From Acidobacteriota bacterium (lineage in GTDB: Bacteria; Acidobacteriota; Blastocatellia; Pyrinomonadales; Pyrinomonadaceae): a stretch of DNA of 64,000 nt. Location: assembly GCA_019639235.1 (NCBI GenBank), contig JAHBSG010000002.1:202279-266278 (forward strand), read 5' to 3'. Positions 55,505-64,000 of this stretch are shown here, piece by piece. The notes under the pieces were generated by a model. The model saw only the letters and a program-made list of their open reading frames with translations. It searched no databases and had not been told where the DNA came from. Position numbers and translations under genes: made by a program. Each line of letters starts with the position of its first letter. The stretch's first letter is position 1.

Positions 55505-55906
55505 TTTTTTCTCCTGTAGAAACAAAGGATCTGATCAGAGAATTTCCGGCTCCTTTCTAACAAATAAAGGCAAAGCCTGTTACCGGAATTCTCATAGATA
55601 AGTAAGAAAAGCGGGGGCTGCTCTTCTTATGTCAAATCGCAAGACCGTTAGCGTTGGAAACTTACTTCCAAAAAATATCTCGAGGCTGTTTCTTTCACCA
55701 TCAAGGCATTCAGTTTGAACGCTCCAAAAAGTGCCGAAACAGGCTCGAAATACCTAACGCCTTACCCTTCCTATTTAATGCAAAGGGCGTGCCGCAAATT
55801 CAACACGCTTCGAGCCCCTATAAATAGGCGGTTTCGCGATTTCTATGGATCCGTGCGGGATATAAAAATTCAAAAAAATGGATATTCTTACGGAAATGTG
55901 AACAAT
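55505..55906. other. AT-richer gap upstream of the Oar-like receptor gene
   Basis: About 400 bp of lower GC than its surroundings, with no convincing gene. It must contain the receptor promoter on the minus strand; TTGACA is present (RC of about 55628-55633) but I see no well-spaced -10. The 112-residue plus-strand frame here runs into ribA antisense and is not credible. Confidence 0.4.
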
Positions 55907-56590
55907 CTAGAAATTGAGCAGATGCCCGAGTTTTTCTTTTTTAGTGCGAAGGTAGTGGGCGGCGGGTTCCTGGGTGTCGATCTCGATCGGGATGCGTTCG
56001 ACGACGTTGAGACCGGCATCTTCAAGGGCCTTGAGCTTGTCGGGGTTGTTTGACATCACACGGACCTTGCACAGCCCGAGGTCAAAAAGGATCTCGGCAC
56101 ACTGCCGGTAGCTGCGGGCATCGACGGCAAAGCCGAGAGCTTCGTTCGCCTCGACCGTGTCGGCCCCTTCATCCTGAAGTGCGTATGCCCTGATCTTGTT
56201 GATGATGCCGATGCCGCGGCCTTCCTGCTGCTGATAGACGATGGCGCCGCGGCCTTCGGACTCGATCATCCGCATCGCCTGTTCAAGCTGCGGGCCGCAA
56301 TCGCATTTCACGGAACCAAAGACATCGCCGGTCAGGCACTGCGAATGGATGCGGACAAGCGTCGGGATATCGGGCCGCATTTCGCCCTTGTGGAGCACGA
56401 CGAACTCCTCGTTGCTGTTGGTCGAGCGGTAGCCTGAGATGAGGAACTCACCGATCGCGGTCGGCAGTTTTGCGGTCGCAACGTGCTCTACGGTCAGCGG
56501 GCCCGGTTCGGGCGGGCATTTTGGTTCGGGTTCTGACAAGCAGCGAAAACCTCTAAAGATACTTAACTTACGGCGTGGCAAATAGCACAT
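55907..56590 (-). CDS. ribA: GTP cyclohydrolase II
   Basis: 227 residues. First step of riboflavin synthesis: GTP to the diaminopyrimidinone, releasing formate and pyrophosphate. Zinc ligands are C85, C96 and C98 ([17 protein letters not shown]). [11 protein letters not shown] is the catalytic/GTP motif and [11 protein letters not shown] the C-terminal signature. It is about 30 residues longer at the N-terminus than E. coli RibA and not fused to RibB. The start is uncertain; no SD is visible before ATG 56590. Confidence 0.93.
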   Translation of the reverse strand: MCYLPRRKLSIFRGFRCLSEPEPKCPPEPGPLTVEHVATAKLPTAIGEFLISGYRSTNSNEEFVVLHKGEMRPDIPTLVRIHSQCLTGDVFGSVKCDCGPQLEQAMRMIESEGRGAIVYQQQEGRGIGIINKIRAYALQDEGADTVEANEALGFAVDARSYRQCAEILFDLGLCKVRVMSNNPDKLKALEDAGLNVVERIPIEIDTQEPAAHYLRTKKEKLGHLLNF

Positions 56591-56692
56591 GGCGCCGAAA
56601 CAAAAAGTATTTCACAAATCGCCGGTAAATGAAATAGCCGCCGCCGTATGGTTACGGCAGCGGCCCGGTGTGTGGAGGAGTAACCCTAACTT

Positions 56693-57103
56693 TTACTTCT
56701 TTTCTTCGTCGGAGTCTTCCTGTTTATCTTTCTTTTCTTCCTCGTGGTGAGCAAAAACGGCTCCGTCCGAGGTTCCGAAGATCTTAGCGAAAAGCCCGCT
56801 GAGCACCTCAGAGATCTTTCCGGGTTCGCTGGCAGTTTCCTTTATCGTTGCCGGGGTTTCGGCAAAAGCCGCATCGAGCCGTATCAGTTCGGCCGAGACA
56901 TTTCGGCAAAAACCGCAATCCGCCATGTGGCTGATGACCGGACCCGCTTCACGCTCGCTAAGGTTGCCTTCAACGAACGCGGCGATCGTATCCTGCTCTA
57001 TGTGGCCCGCGGCCGGGGTTGCTTCCTTGCGCGTTGCCAGAAATCCGCCGAGCAGTGCCTGGATCGTTTCGTATTGTGGGTCGATTCTTTCTTGGTTAGC
57101 CAT
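56693..57103 (-). CDS. Probable zinc-finger anti-sigma factor (soluble)
   Basis: 136 residues. H-M-A-D-C-G-F-C (HxxxCxxC) at about 59-66 with an upstream His (AAGHIEQDTIAAFVEGNLSE) matches the ZAS anti-sigma domain. There is no membrane helix, so it acts in the cytoplasm. The C-terminal tail is highly charged (EEEKKDKQEDSDEEKK). It lies 103 bp downstream of the sigma factor gene in the same direction, the usual order of ECF sigma/anti-sigma pairs. Confidence 0.75.
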   Translation of the reverse strand: MANQERIDPQYETIQALLGGFLATRKEATPAAGHIEQDTIAAFVEGNLSEREAGPVISHMADCGFCRNVSAELIRLDAAFAETPATIKETASEPGKISEVLSGLFAKIFGTSDGAVFAHHEEEKKDKQEDSDEEKK

Positions 57104-57206
57104 TGTTCCGGTCTTCCTCCCGTAACTGAGACGGTATGGCCGAAATGTTTTTGCGTAAACTTATGTCGGGACCCGCAAAAAAGTTTCCGATGCCAACAAC
57201 TTTACG

Positions 57207-58205
57207 TTATGTTGCCGATAATTTTGCGAAAAGATCACCCGAACCGAGGTCGCGAGTGGCCAATTCCATGCAGATCGCGGATTCCTCGCGAGAAAGCCCC
57301 TGCGTCGTCGAAAGTTCATTGCTGAAGTTCTCAAGCACGCGGGCGTAGCACTTCTCGAGCCACCGCATGACGGTAGATTCGTGCGTCCGGCCGCCGGAAT
57401 CGCGGGTTTGCGACTTCCGCTGAAACCATCCGCGGAGCGGCGAATCCTCGTTCTCCAAAAGCCGGGCGATCTCTCTTAGCTTAAGGTTCTCGACGTGGTA
57501 ATAGAGCAACAAAAGCCGTTCGTGAGGCTCGAGCGAGGCAAAGGCCGCCGACAGCGATTCTATCGTTGCCTTTCGGTAGCGCTTCTCAGCAAGCTGATCA
57601 ACGGCTTCAAGTTCGCCGTCGTCGACACCGGCGAGAAATGCAGCATGGGCCGCTCCTTCGCCGACGTTCTCGGTCATCTCGTCGAGCGAGACCTCGTCGG
57701 GGCTTGAGCGGTGCAGATCAACAAGCGAGTGCCAGACGACCGTCCGCAGCCATCCTCGGATCGAACCGCGGCCGCTGTAGGTCGCGAATTTCGAGATCCG
57801 TTCACCATCGACGACCCTGGTGCCGTAAAGCTCAACGTAAACCGTATCGATCACGTCCTGGGCATCGACCTCGGTCTTGGCAAGGTGGCGGGCAACGCGC
57901 TCAAGGTACGGCCGGTGCTGCTGGTCAAACTCCCACCAGGCACGCTCGCATCCGTTCGAGCAGGCGATCGCCATCAAAAGATCATCCGCCTGAAGCTGGC
58001 CGATAAAGGCGTTTACTTCCTCGGCGGTCGGCGCCGTATCGGCAGACTGGCAAAACTTGGCCAAGCTGCGTTCGATCGAGACTCGAAACTGCTCCTCGCT
58101 GCAGCTAAAATTCGGCGCATTCTCTTTGCAGCAAGCATAAAGCTCGCCGATCGAGGGCCCGGCAGCGGCAATGATTTCCGTAATTTGAGAGTCGCCTTCC
58201 TTCAT
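57207..58205 (-). CDS. ECF-like RNA polymerase sigma factor with a split region 4
   Basis: 332 residues from ATG 58205; an in-frame ATG at 58229 would lie upstream of a TATAAT, so 58205 is preferred. An N-terminal extension (1-85) precedes region 2 (FDQQHRPYLERVARHLAKTE, ATYSGRGSIRGWLRTVVWHS) and region 4 (SAAFASLEPHERLLLLYYHV, LKLREIARLL). The HTH is interrupted at about 251-275 by a charged Arg/Gly/Ser stretch before HESTVMRWLEKCYARV. A further 35 residues follow. The adjacent anti-sigma gene probably controls it. Confidence 0.82.
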   Translation of the reverse strand: MKEGDSQITEIIAAAGPSIGELYACCKENAPNFSCSEEQFRVSIERSLAKFCQSADTAPTAEEVNAFIGQLQADDLLMAIACSNGCERAWWEFDQQHRPYLERVARHLAKTEVDAQDVIDTVYVELYGTRVVDGERISKFATYSGRGSIRGWLRTVVWHSLVDLHRSSPDEVSLDEMTENVGEGAAHAAFLAGVDDGELEAVDQLAEKRYRKATIESLSAAFASLEPHERLLLLYYHVENLKLREIARLLENEDSPLRGWFQRKSQTRDSGGRTHESTVMRWLEKCYARVLENFSNELSTTQGLSREESAICMELATRDLGSGDLFAKLSAT

Positions 58206-58214
58206 CGCCCGAAC

Positions 58215-58220
58215 ATTATA
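58215..58220 (-). promoter_or_regulatory. -10 box 9 nt upstream of the sigma factor start
   Basis: TATAAT on the minus strand (ATTATA at 58215-58220), with 9 nt to the ATG. No convincing -35. Predicted transcription start is 2-3 nt before the ATG, giving a leaderless message. Confidence 0.4.
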
Positions 58221-58275
58221 ACGGAGCATCGGCGATTAGACTAGCACGTAACAAACCCGGAAGTTTCGTGGGTTG

Positions 58276-60132
58276 TTAGGCGGCGTCCGGCTCGGGTACG
58301 CGCTCAAGAATGCCGCCCTGCAAGGTCTCGAGATCTGTTTCGGAATACTGTAGCCGAAACAGCTTCCAGTAAAGACCGCGTAGCTGCAAGAGCTCATTGT
58401 GCGTGCCCATTTCGCGAAGCTCTCCGTGGTGAAAGACCATTATCCGGTCGCATTCCTGGATGGTCGAAAGCCGATGGGCGACGACCAGAGACGTCCGGCT
58501 TTCCATCACCCGCTCTACCGCGATCTGGATAAGCTGTTCGGTCTCGGTGTCGATCGAACTGGTGGCTTCGTCGAGCACCAGAATCCGCGGATCGAACGCA
58601 AGTGCACGGGCAAAGGAGACAAGCTGCTTTTGCCCGACCGAAAGGCCAGCACCACGTTCGCGGATGCGATGGCCGTATCCGCCGTCAAGCTCGGAGATGA
58701 ACGCATCGGCGTGAACTTCTTTGGCCGCCCATCTTACGCGTTGGTCATCGATCGCCGGATTGCCGAGGCGAATGTTGTCTTCAACCGAACCACTAAAGAG
58801 AAACACATCCTGCAAGACCACGGCGAAGTTCGACCGCAGATCGGCTAGGTCCCATTCACGAATATCGACGCCGTCGAGCAGAATGCGGCCCTTCTGAATG
58901 TCATAGAACCGCATCAGGAGGTTCGTTACGGTTGTTTTGCCCGAACCGGTGTGGCCGACGAGGGCGACATTCTCGCCGGGCTCGATCGTAAAGCTGACGT
59001 CCTTTAGCACCCAAGAGTCTTCTTTATAGGCGAACCAGACGTTGCGAAACTCGATCCGGCCCTCGGCCTTTCCCGTCTTTTTGGGCTTCTCAGGGCTCGT
59101 GATCTCGATATCGAGGTCAAGCAATATGAAGATCCGATGCGAAGCGACGATGGCCGCCTGAAGGACGTTGAATTTGTCCGAAAGATCGCGGATCGGCTGA
59201 AAGAGCTGAAGCGAATATTGAATGAACGAAGCGAGAATGCCGACCGTCAGTCCTGCTTCGGCCGCCGAAAGGCTGGCGATCTGTTCCCATGCGAAAAAGA
59301 AGATGACAGCCGCGATGCCTACCGCACCGATGAAATCGACGAGCGGATAGAAGACCGAGTAGTAATAGATCGTCTCGATGTTCGCCTGCCGGTAGTTATC
59401 GTTGATGCGGGCAAACTTCTTCTGTGAGACGTCCTCGGCATTCATCAGTTGAACGGTCTGTGCCCCGGAGACATACTCTTGCAAAAAGGCGTTGAGCCTT
59501 GCGTTTCGCGTCCGAACCTTGTCAAATCCCTCGCGGGCACGCTTGCGGAACCAATTGGTTGCGGTGAAGAGAAGCGGGACCGTGATCAGCGAAACGATGG
59601 CGAGTTTCCAGTCGAGGGCGAACATCCAGGCGATGATCGCGATGATGATGACCAGATCGCCGAGCACATCGATGACGCCCGAGGTGAAAAGTTCGTTTAG
59701 TGCATCGACGTCCGAGGTCAGCCGAGTAATGATACGCCCGACCGGATAGCGGTCGAAATACGCTACCTCCTGCCGCTGCAGCTTGGCATATATCTGGCTA
59801 CGGAGGTCGTACATCACCCGCTGGCCGACGCGGTTGAGCAAGACCTCCTGCAAATAAGAAAAGATGAAGCGAAAGAGAAAGACGCTGAAGAATGCGAGAG
59901 CGAAAAGCCAAATGCCGTCGGTATTGCGGGGCGTGATGTAGCTATCGACCGCGATCTTTGTAAAAAGCGGCTGCGTACTGATCAGTGCGTTGGTCAGGAA
60001 GGTCAGCACCAATGCGAGGGCCGCAAGGTGCCAGTAAGGCCGAAGATAGCCGAGCAGCCGCCGCACAATGCGCAGATCGTACGTCTTCCCGATGGCTTCT
60101 TCTTCGTGGTATTTGGTAACTTCCGAAGACAC
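58276..60132 (-). CDS. ABC exporter half-transporter (MsbA/Sav1866-like)
   Basis: 618 residues from GTG 60132 with SD GGAGA; the frame opens at 60189, but that would overlap the divergent gene and its promoter. Six membrane helices, then an ATPase domain with Walker [10 protein letters not shown]-loop, signature LSVGQKQ (one change from LSGGQ), Walker [13 protein letters not shown] and H-loop VAHRLSTI. Works as a homo- or heterodimer to extrude lipids, drugs or peptides. The signature reads LSVGQ, which also occurs in some heterodimeric exporters, so a partner gene elsewhere is possible. Confidence 0.9.
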   Translation of the reverse strand: MSSEVTKYHEEEAIGKTYDLRIVRRLLGYLRPYWHLAALALVLTFLTNALISTQPLFTKIAVDSYITPRNTDGIWLFALAFFSVFLFRFIFSYLQEVLLNRVGQRVMYDLRSQIYAKLQRQEVAYFDRYPVGRIITRLTSDVDALNELFTSGVIDVLGDLVIIIAIIAWMFALDWKLAIVSLITVPLLFTATNWFRKRAREGFDKVRTRNARLNAFLQEYVSGAQTVQLMNAEDVSQKKFARINDNYRQANIETIYYYSVFYPLVDFIGAVGIAAVIFFFAWEQIASLSAAEAGLTVGILASFIQYSLQLFQPIRDLSDKFNVLQAAIVASHRIFILLDLDIEITSPEKPKKTGKAEGRIEFRNVWFAYKEDSWVLKDVSFTIEPGENVALVGHTGSGKTTVTNLLMRFYDIQKGRILLDGVDIREWDLADLRSNFAVVLQDVFLFSGSVEDNIRLGNPAIDDQRVRWAAKEVHADAFISELDGGYGHRIRERGAGLSVGQKQLVSFARALAFDPRILVLDEATSSIDTETEQLIQIAVERVMESRTSLVVAHRLSTIQECDRIMVFHHGELREMGTHNELLQLRGLYWKLFRLQYSETDLETLQGGILERVPEPDAA

Positions 60133-60150
60133 GCTTTCTCCGATTTTAGT

Positions 60151-60180
60151 TTGGCGAATCGCTTTGTGCCAATTTAAAAT
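60151..60180 (+). promoter_or_regulatory. Promoter of the SpoIIM gene, leaderless geometry
   Basis: TTGGCG (60151-60156), 18-nt spacer, TAAAAT (60175-60180), then 9 nt to GTG 60190. It overlaps the upstream end of the divergent ABC gene frame. Confidence 0.55.
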
Positions 60181-60189
60181 GCAGTTCAC

Positions 60190-61161
60190 GTGAACCGCTT
60201 TATTGACGAGAACAAGGACAACTGGCGGCGGCTCGAGGATCTACTTGGGATGTTGAGCGGCTCGGGGCTGCGTGGGCTTTCTAAGATGGAGGTGCGCGAA
60301 TTTGGCGAGCTATATCGCCGGGCCGCGGCGGATCTGGCGATAGCCCGTGCGGAGACCCGCGACCCGAAGGTCATCAATTACCTCAACAGCCTCGTTGTCC
60401 GCGCTCACGGCCGCATCTATCGGGCCGAGGGCGGTGCGGTCGGCATCTTTAAGACCTATTTCCGCCGCGACCTGCCGGCGGCGTTCCGCACCGTCCTGCC
60501 GTTCTCGGCTTTCGCGTTTTTTCTTTTCATGTTCTTTGTGGTGGCGGCCTTTGTGCTCGCCTTTCGCGACCCCGAGTTCACAAATCTGCTCGGCCTGGCC
60601 GATGTAGAAACAATGGCCGCCTCGAACAACCGCTGGTGGCTTTCGCTCAATGAAGCGAATCAGGTCGGGTCTTCAGCGATACTGACGAACAATATTCGCG
60701 TTGCTTTTCTCGCTTTCGGGCTCGGGGCTTTCTTCGGCATCGGGACGATCTACGTGCTCGTCTATAACGCACTGCACATCGGCGGCGTGCTCGGCACGTG
60801 CTATCGGGTTGACCCGAACTTCGGTGCGGGCCTCGCGAATTTCATGGTCGCCCACGGCGTGGTCGAGCTGCTGTGCATCTTCGTCGCGGCCGGTGCGGGT
60901 ATGTCGATCGGCTACGCGATCCTCGTACCGGGCGATCTTACCCGGGCGGAGGCACTAAAAAAGCGTGGGGTCGAGGCGGCGAGGATCGTCATCGGCATCG
61001 CTCTTTTCCTCTTCGTTGCGGGTGTTATCGAAGGCTTTATCTCGCCCTCGGACCTGCCGGTCCCGGCAAAGATAGCGACCGGCGTTCTGACCGGAACTCT
61101 GATGCTGCTATATCTCGGCTTCGTCGGGCTAAAGCCGGAGAGCGAGATCGCCGCAAACTAA
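60190..61161 (+). CDS. SpoIIM family (DUF95) membrane protein
   Basis: 323 residues from GTG 60190. A helical soluble N-terminus of about 95 residues ([40 protein letters not shown]) is followed by five to six membrane helices and [20 protein letters not shown], the SpoIIM signature. In non-sporulating bacteria this family often accompanies RDD, MoxR and DUF58 genes; a DUF58 gene lies 2.5 kb away on the other strand. The function is not established. Confidence 0.85.
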   Translation: MNRFIDENKDNWRRLEDLLGMLSGSGLRGLSKMEVREFGELYRRAAADLAIARAETRDPKVINYLNSLVVRAHGRIYRAEGGAVGIFKTYFRRDLPAAFRTVLPFSAFAFFLFMFFVVAAFVLAFRDPEFTNLLGLADVETMAASNNRWWLSLNEANQVGSSAILTNNIRVAFLAFGLGAFFGIGTIYVLVYNALHIGGVLGTCYRVDPNFGAGLANFMVAHGVVELLCIFVAAGAGMSIGYAILVPGDLTRAEALKKRGVEAARIVIGIALFLFVAGVIEGFISPSDLPVPAKIATGVLTGTLMLLYLGFVGLKPESEIAAN

Positions 61162-61163
61162 AA

Positions 61164-61196
61164 TGCCCCTCGCGGCCCGAAGGCAAACGAAGGGCA
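61164..61196 (-). terminator. Terminator-like hairpin for the minus-strand META gene
   Basis: TGCCCCTCG and CGAAGGGCA pair with one mismatch; A4 before it gives a U-run on the minus strand. It lies 24 bp beyond the META gene stop and 3 bp after the SpoIIM stop. Confidence 0.55.
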
Positions 61197-61219
61197 ATGC
61201 TCCTATCTACGCCTGCGGA

Positions 61220-61906
61220 TCAAAGGTCCTTCTCTTTTTTCGCTTCCTCTATTATACGAACAAGCTTGTGCGAATAGGCCGAGCCATCGGCGGCCGGGTT
61301 GGCGACCTTTGTTCGCTCGACCTCGATGATATAGAAACGGCCCTTACGGAAATTGAAGCCCTCGATCGGCCCAAAGAAGTTCTGCCAAGCGGCCTCTTTT
61401 GAGTCCTTGACCTGCAGGCACTTGGTCTTGACCACGCCGACGCAATCCTCAAGCTCCTTGTTCACATACCAGACGTAGCGTTCGGGCTTAACGATCCGCT
61501 GGAACCGCATGAAGCGGCCGGTACGCTTGTCGGAAAGCGTCAGGTAACCCGTTTCAAATGAAAATGAATCAATGTTTGCAAGCGTTTCGCGAAACTCTGC
61601 CTCAAAGCGGTTGTCGATCCGCGGGCAGGCCATTAGCGTTCCGGCAAAAGGCCCGACCGCCAAGCGGCCCGAATCCTCGAACCGGAACGGCCCCATGAAG
61701 CGGTTGCAGCCAGAGTTTCCGGCGATGCGGCCCTCGCGTGTATCGAGAGTCATCGTCACTTCCTTGTCGTCGATGTTGTAATTGTTGACCCGGGCGAAAT
61801 TGTAGGCCACAAGCCGCCAGTCATCGCCCTGCGAAGAGACCTGCGGCTGAGCGTAAATCGCCGCCGCCGCGAAAAGAAACAGCATTACCCTGAAAATGTT
61901 CGTCAT
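61220..61906 (-). CDS. Secreted META and DUF4377 domain protein (HslJ-like)
   Basis: 228 residues with a signal peptide (MTNIFRVMLFLFAAAAIYAQ). Residues about 25-140 are a META domain (GRIAGNSGCNRFMGPF, FAGTLMACPRIDNRFEAEFR), as in heat-shock protein HslJ. Residues about 140-220 match DUF4377 (YVWYVNKELEDCVGVVKTKC, GFNFRKGRFYIIEV). These domains are common in cell-envelope proteins. No enzymatic role is known. Confidence 0.85.
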   Translation of the reverse strand: MTNIFRVMLFLFAAAAIYAQPQVSSQGDDWRLVAYNFARVNNYNIDDKEVTMTLDTREGRIAGNSGCNRFMGPFRFEDSGRLAVGPFAGTLMACPRIDNRFEAEFRETLANIDSFSFETGYLTLSDKRTGRFMRFQRIVKPERYVWYVNKELEDCVGVVKTKCLQVKDSKEAAWQNFFGPIEGFNFRKGRFYIIEVERTKVANPAADGSAYSHKLVRIIEEAKKEKDL

Positions 61907-62077
61907 ATTCCTCCCTCGAGTGTGTGTGAATTAAGGCCGCATGCGGCAAACCGCCCGGGCCCGAAAAGCTCTATGCGTAGCCCGAAAATATTACTTCGAA
62001 CTCGTTTCGGATTCAATTTCAACCTGCTGATAGGTAATTGCAGTTCCTCTAAAATGGGTTCTTTGAACCTAAGGGAG

Positions 62078-62608
62078 CTAAAGTGAGAACAGTATTCCGT
62101 TGCCAGTTCGCCGACAGGTGTCGATCAACCGCTCACATTCTTGTAAGGTAGCCGCAAGGTCGCCGTAAAGAATGGGATCGTCATTTAGTGCATGAAAGAA
62201 GCGCTGTTGTTCGCGGTACGGGAAGTGTTGTCGACCGGCGTTGATATCCTTTAGATGTCCTACCTCCTGCGCCCAATCTTCAACTTCTTCGAAGGTTATC
62301 TCGAGAACCTCTTGATCGTAATACGAGAAGTCTGCCATCTTCCTGAAGATGGGAAATTGGGTCTTGTTTTCCTTGAATGCCCTTTCAAGTGCAGATCCGA
62401 TTCGCAAAATATCTCCGGGCCAGGTCTCATAAGCTATTCCAGATCGGTGCCCGCATTCAAAGGCATTCCTAATATTGTTCTACCAAAACTCCCGAGGTTT
62501 GGCTGGTGCCCCAACATTCCTTCGATAACTATCGTAATTTGGCCACTCACCGGCCGATACAGGCCGTCGATTTTCGCAACTACAAAAGACTTTGCACCAC
62601 TTTCCCAT
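62078..62608 (-). pseudogene. Unidentified cysteine-rich protein gene broken by an in-frame TAG
   Basis: A frame of 177 codons runs from ATG 62608 to 62078, broken only by TAG at 62482-62480 (codon 43). Before it: MGKWCKVFCSCENRRPVSAG; after it: NNIRNAFECGHRSGIAYETW and PGDILRIGSALERAF. Cys5, Cys9, Cys11 and the later C-G-H would make a zinc site only if both halves are joined, which argues that they were one gene. A downstream TTG at 62407 could restart translation (109 residues), but that would lose the cysteines. The gene starts 7 nt after the stop of the membrane-protein gene. Family not recognised. Confidence 0.65.
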
Positions 62609-62615
62609 CCTGCAT

Positions 62616-63053
62616 TCAGCGCCTCTCGATATAGATTGCGATCCCCGCTACCGCAACCGCCAAGAACATGCCTAGCGTGCCATACCGAATCAGAATGTAA
62701 GCGAGTTCTAGTTCGGCCGTGAGCGGTGAGAGATCGGACCGTTCAAAGCCAACCTCATTTCCCGAGATAAGAAATGCGATCTGATATACCGCCCAAAGCG
62801 TGAATGGAAAGATCAGGTTCGGAACTACAGGTGCAAGCAAGGTCGGTATCTTTCGACCCAGAAGCCAACTCGCCGCAACGGAGACAACTAGTGAGATCGC
62901 AGTACCGTAGATGGCGAATGACGCGTAGAAATCGGCGACGTGGCTTATTTTGAAGGGCTTGTCCAGCATATCCTTGCCGACCATAAATCCGGTCCCGATA
63001 AGTATCAGGTAACCGAATTGAATTGATGCCGTGCGAACCGTTACATTTTTCAT
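62616..63053 (-). CDS. Small membrane protein
   Basis: 145 residues with four predicted helices (SIQFGYLILIGTGFMVG, FYASFAIYGTAISLVVSVAA, NLIFPFTLWAVYQIAFLISG, LIRYGTLGMFLAVAVAGIAI). No conserved motif that I recognise. The stop is 7 nt from the start of the amber-interrupted gene, so the two were probably one operon. Confidence 0.65.
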   Translation of the reverse strand: MKNVTVRTASIQFGYLILIGTGFMVGKDMLDKPFKISHVADFYASFAIYGTAISLVVSVAASWLLGRKIPTLLAPVVPNLIFPFTLWAVYQIAFLISGNEVGFERSDLSPLTAELELAYILIRYGTLGMFLAVAVAGIAIYIERR

Positions 63054-63101
63054 AAAGCTTGCGTCGCTGCACTTTCAGATAGCTTGTGAGAACGCGTTCG
63101 T

Positions 63102-63401
63102 TCAACTGCGATCGATTTTGTCCGGAGAGTCCTGAGATTGGTGCCTGACCGAAAGTATTCTGATCTGACCGTTTTCATACTTACAAAAATTGTAGTGGTG
63201 AAAACGCGAAAGAACCTTTCTACGAATGCCCTCGAAGATCTCAGGACACGAGAATGGGAGTTCTCGGACCTGACCGATCGCATGGTCAACAGAATCAAGA
63301 AAGTCCTTCTCTAAGTCCGGGTCGATCTCAAAGTAATGGCCGGCAGCCTGTTCCAGTTCTTGCTCGGCGAACCGGTGAAAGGAGAAAGGAACTTTCTTCA
63401 T
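63102..63401 (-). CDS. RelE/ParE-superfamily toxin
   Basis: 99 residues. FHRFAEQELEQAAGHYFEID, then FLDSVDHAIGQVRELP and IRRKVLSRFHHYNFCKYENG followed by ILSVRHQSQDS show the family fold order. Gyrase or mRNA could be the target. The start overlaps the stop of the antitoxin gene by 4 nt. Confidence 0.8.
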   Translation of the reverse strand: MKKVPFSFHRFAEQELEQAAGHYFEIDPDLEKDFLDSVDHAIGQVRELPFSCPEIFEGIRRKVLSRFHHYNFCKYENGQIRILSVRHQSQDSPDKIDRS

Positions 63402-63613
63402 CGTCTACGATCTCTGAGGCGGCGGATCACGGTTTCGCCGTCGATATCTTGAGAGACATCGTCATTGCTCCGTCGAACTGCTTCTGCCAGCCAGAGTGCT
63501 TCGGTCTCGTCGCGGACCTCTTCGTCAAGGCTCTGGATCAGAAGCGAAGTAAGCCGAACCCTTGCCGGGCGGTCAAGGCTAAGTGCTTCACTTTCTATCG
63601 TGGTCGAATTCAT
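63398..63613 (-). CDS. Addiction-module antitoxin (TIGR02574/PF09720 type)
   Basis: 71 residues. ALSLDRPARVRLTSLLIQSL followed by DEEVRDETEALWLAEAVRR is the pattern of short helical antitoxins paired with RelE/ParE toxins. Antitoxin first, 4-nt overlap with the toxin. It is the third toxin-antitoxin pair in the window. Confidence 0.8.
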   Translation of the reverse strand: MNSTTIESEALSLDRPARVRLTSLLIQSLDEEVRDETEALWLAEAVRRSNDDVSQDIDGETVIRRLRDRRR

Positions 63614-63654
63614 AACCTAATCAAATAATAGCGCAAAACTACGCTGCACTGACA

Positions 63655-64000
63655 TCAGATCATTCCGCGTTCCTTTACACGAAGATAGCTTTCGAGCAGC
63701 CTTGGGCCGAGCGTTTGGGTGGTTACGTCGAGGGCGAGGCCGCCGAGCGATTCGACCAGCCGGAGAGCGGATTCGCGTTGGTGGATTATCTCTTCGGCGG
63801 CGGATTGAAGAAACACCTCGCGGATCTCTTCCGGCCGGGTGGAGACCATCGCGTTGAGGTCTCGGTCGCCGATAGTTGCGACGAGCGGCAGGTGCCGCGG
63901 CCGGAGCAGCCGCAGGGAATTGATCAACTCCCGCGAACTGTCCTTATCGACAACGTCGGTCAGGATAACGACGAACGCCCGCTTTTTCAGGTTCGAGGCT
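63655..64000 (-). CDS. DUF58-domain protein, C-terminal fragment
   Basis: The frame is open from the window edge to the stop at 63655 (115 codons visible). KKRAFVVILTDVVDKDSSRE and LINSLRLLRPRHLPLVATIG are the von Willebrand-like strand-helix pattern of DUF58 proteins, which usually sit beside MoxR ATPase genes. The SpoIIM gene at 60190 fits that neighbourhood, although it is on the other strand. Confidence 0.8.
   Translation of the reverse strand, partial: ASNLKKRAFVVILTDVVDKDSSRELINSLRLLRPRHLPLVATIGDRDLNAMVSTRPEEIREVFLQSAAEEIIHQRESALRLVESLGGLALDVTTQTLGPRLLESYLRVKERGMI

Noticed and set aside
55715..56053. 112-codon plus-strand frame near ribA
   Set aside because: About 150 bp overlap ribA in antisense, and the rest is AT-rich with no coding pattern.

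Overview
The window looks like a chromosomal segment of an Acidobacteriota bacterium, most likely class Blastocatellia. This is inferred from gene content, not from a search. The main pointers are an RpoB with an eight-cysteine zinc-ribbon insertion, a large Oar-type TonB-dependent receptor with an N-terminal carboxypeptidase-regulatory domain, a six-repeat FG-GAP/VCBS secreted protein, many lipoproteins, and high-GC coding sequence with small AT-richer patches.

Layout. 0-11.2 kb: an S9B dipeptidyl peptidase, a 1963-residue alpha-2-macroglobulin-like protein with unusual inserted domains, and a convergent lytic transglycosylase. 11.4-15.4 kb: a menC-type enolase-superfamily gene followed by an accessory patch with lipoproteins, a HicA/HicB-like pair, a ParD/ParE pair and palindromic repeats. 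15.5-25.3 kb: the ABC-F protein EttA, a lipoprotein, the cydAB oxidase, small membrane proteins, a wHTH regulator, a DUF4173-like membrane protein and XerD. 25.4-30.8 kb: a PaoABC-type periplasmic molybdenum aldehyde oxidoreductase and the VCBS protein. 31.1-45.9 kb: the core gene-expression cluster tRNA-Tyr, tRNA-Gly, tRNA-Thr, tuf, rpmG, tRNA-Trp, secE, nusG, rplK, rplA, rplJ, rplL, rpoB, rpoC. 46-60.1 kb, mostly minus strand: M13 peptidase, PlsC, a TonB-C protein, an HD phosphohydrolase, a TPR protein, the Oar-like receptor, RibA, an anti-sigma/ECF-sigma pair and an ABC exporter. 60.2-64 kb: SpoIIM family, a META/DUF4377 protein, an amber-interrupted gene, a small membrane protein, a RelE/ParE-type toxin-antitoxin pair and the end of a DUF58 gene.

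Three structural themes stand out. (1) Intergenic gaps, above all inside the tuf-rpoC cluster, hold inverted repeats built from degenerate tandem 7-mers (or 9-mers). The word differs at each locus while period and geometry stay the same. (2) Twice within 14 kb, a block of genes is bracketed by a second, diverged copy of the 3-prime end of the neighbouring gene (slt around the macroglobulin gene, menC around the lipoprotein/HicBA block), suggesting insertion at gene ends. (3) The macroglobulin protein carries three GspG-pseudopilin-like repeats and an Oar-receptor-like module between its usual domains. Several genes have a -10 box only 7-10 nt from the start codon, so leaderless transcripts are likely.
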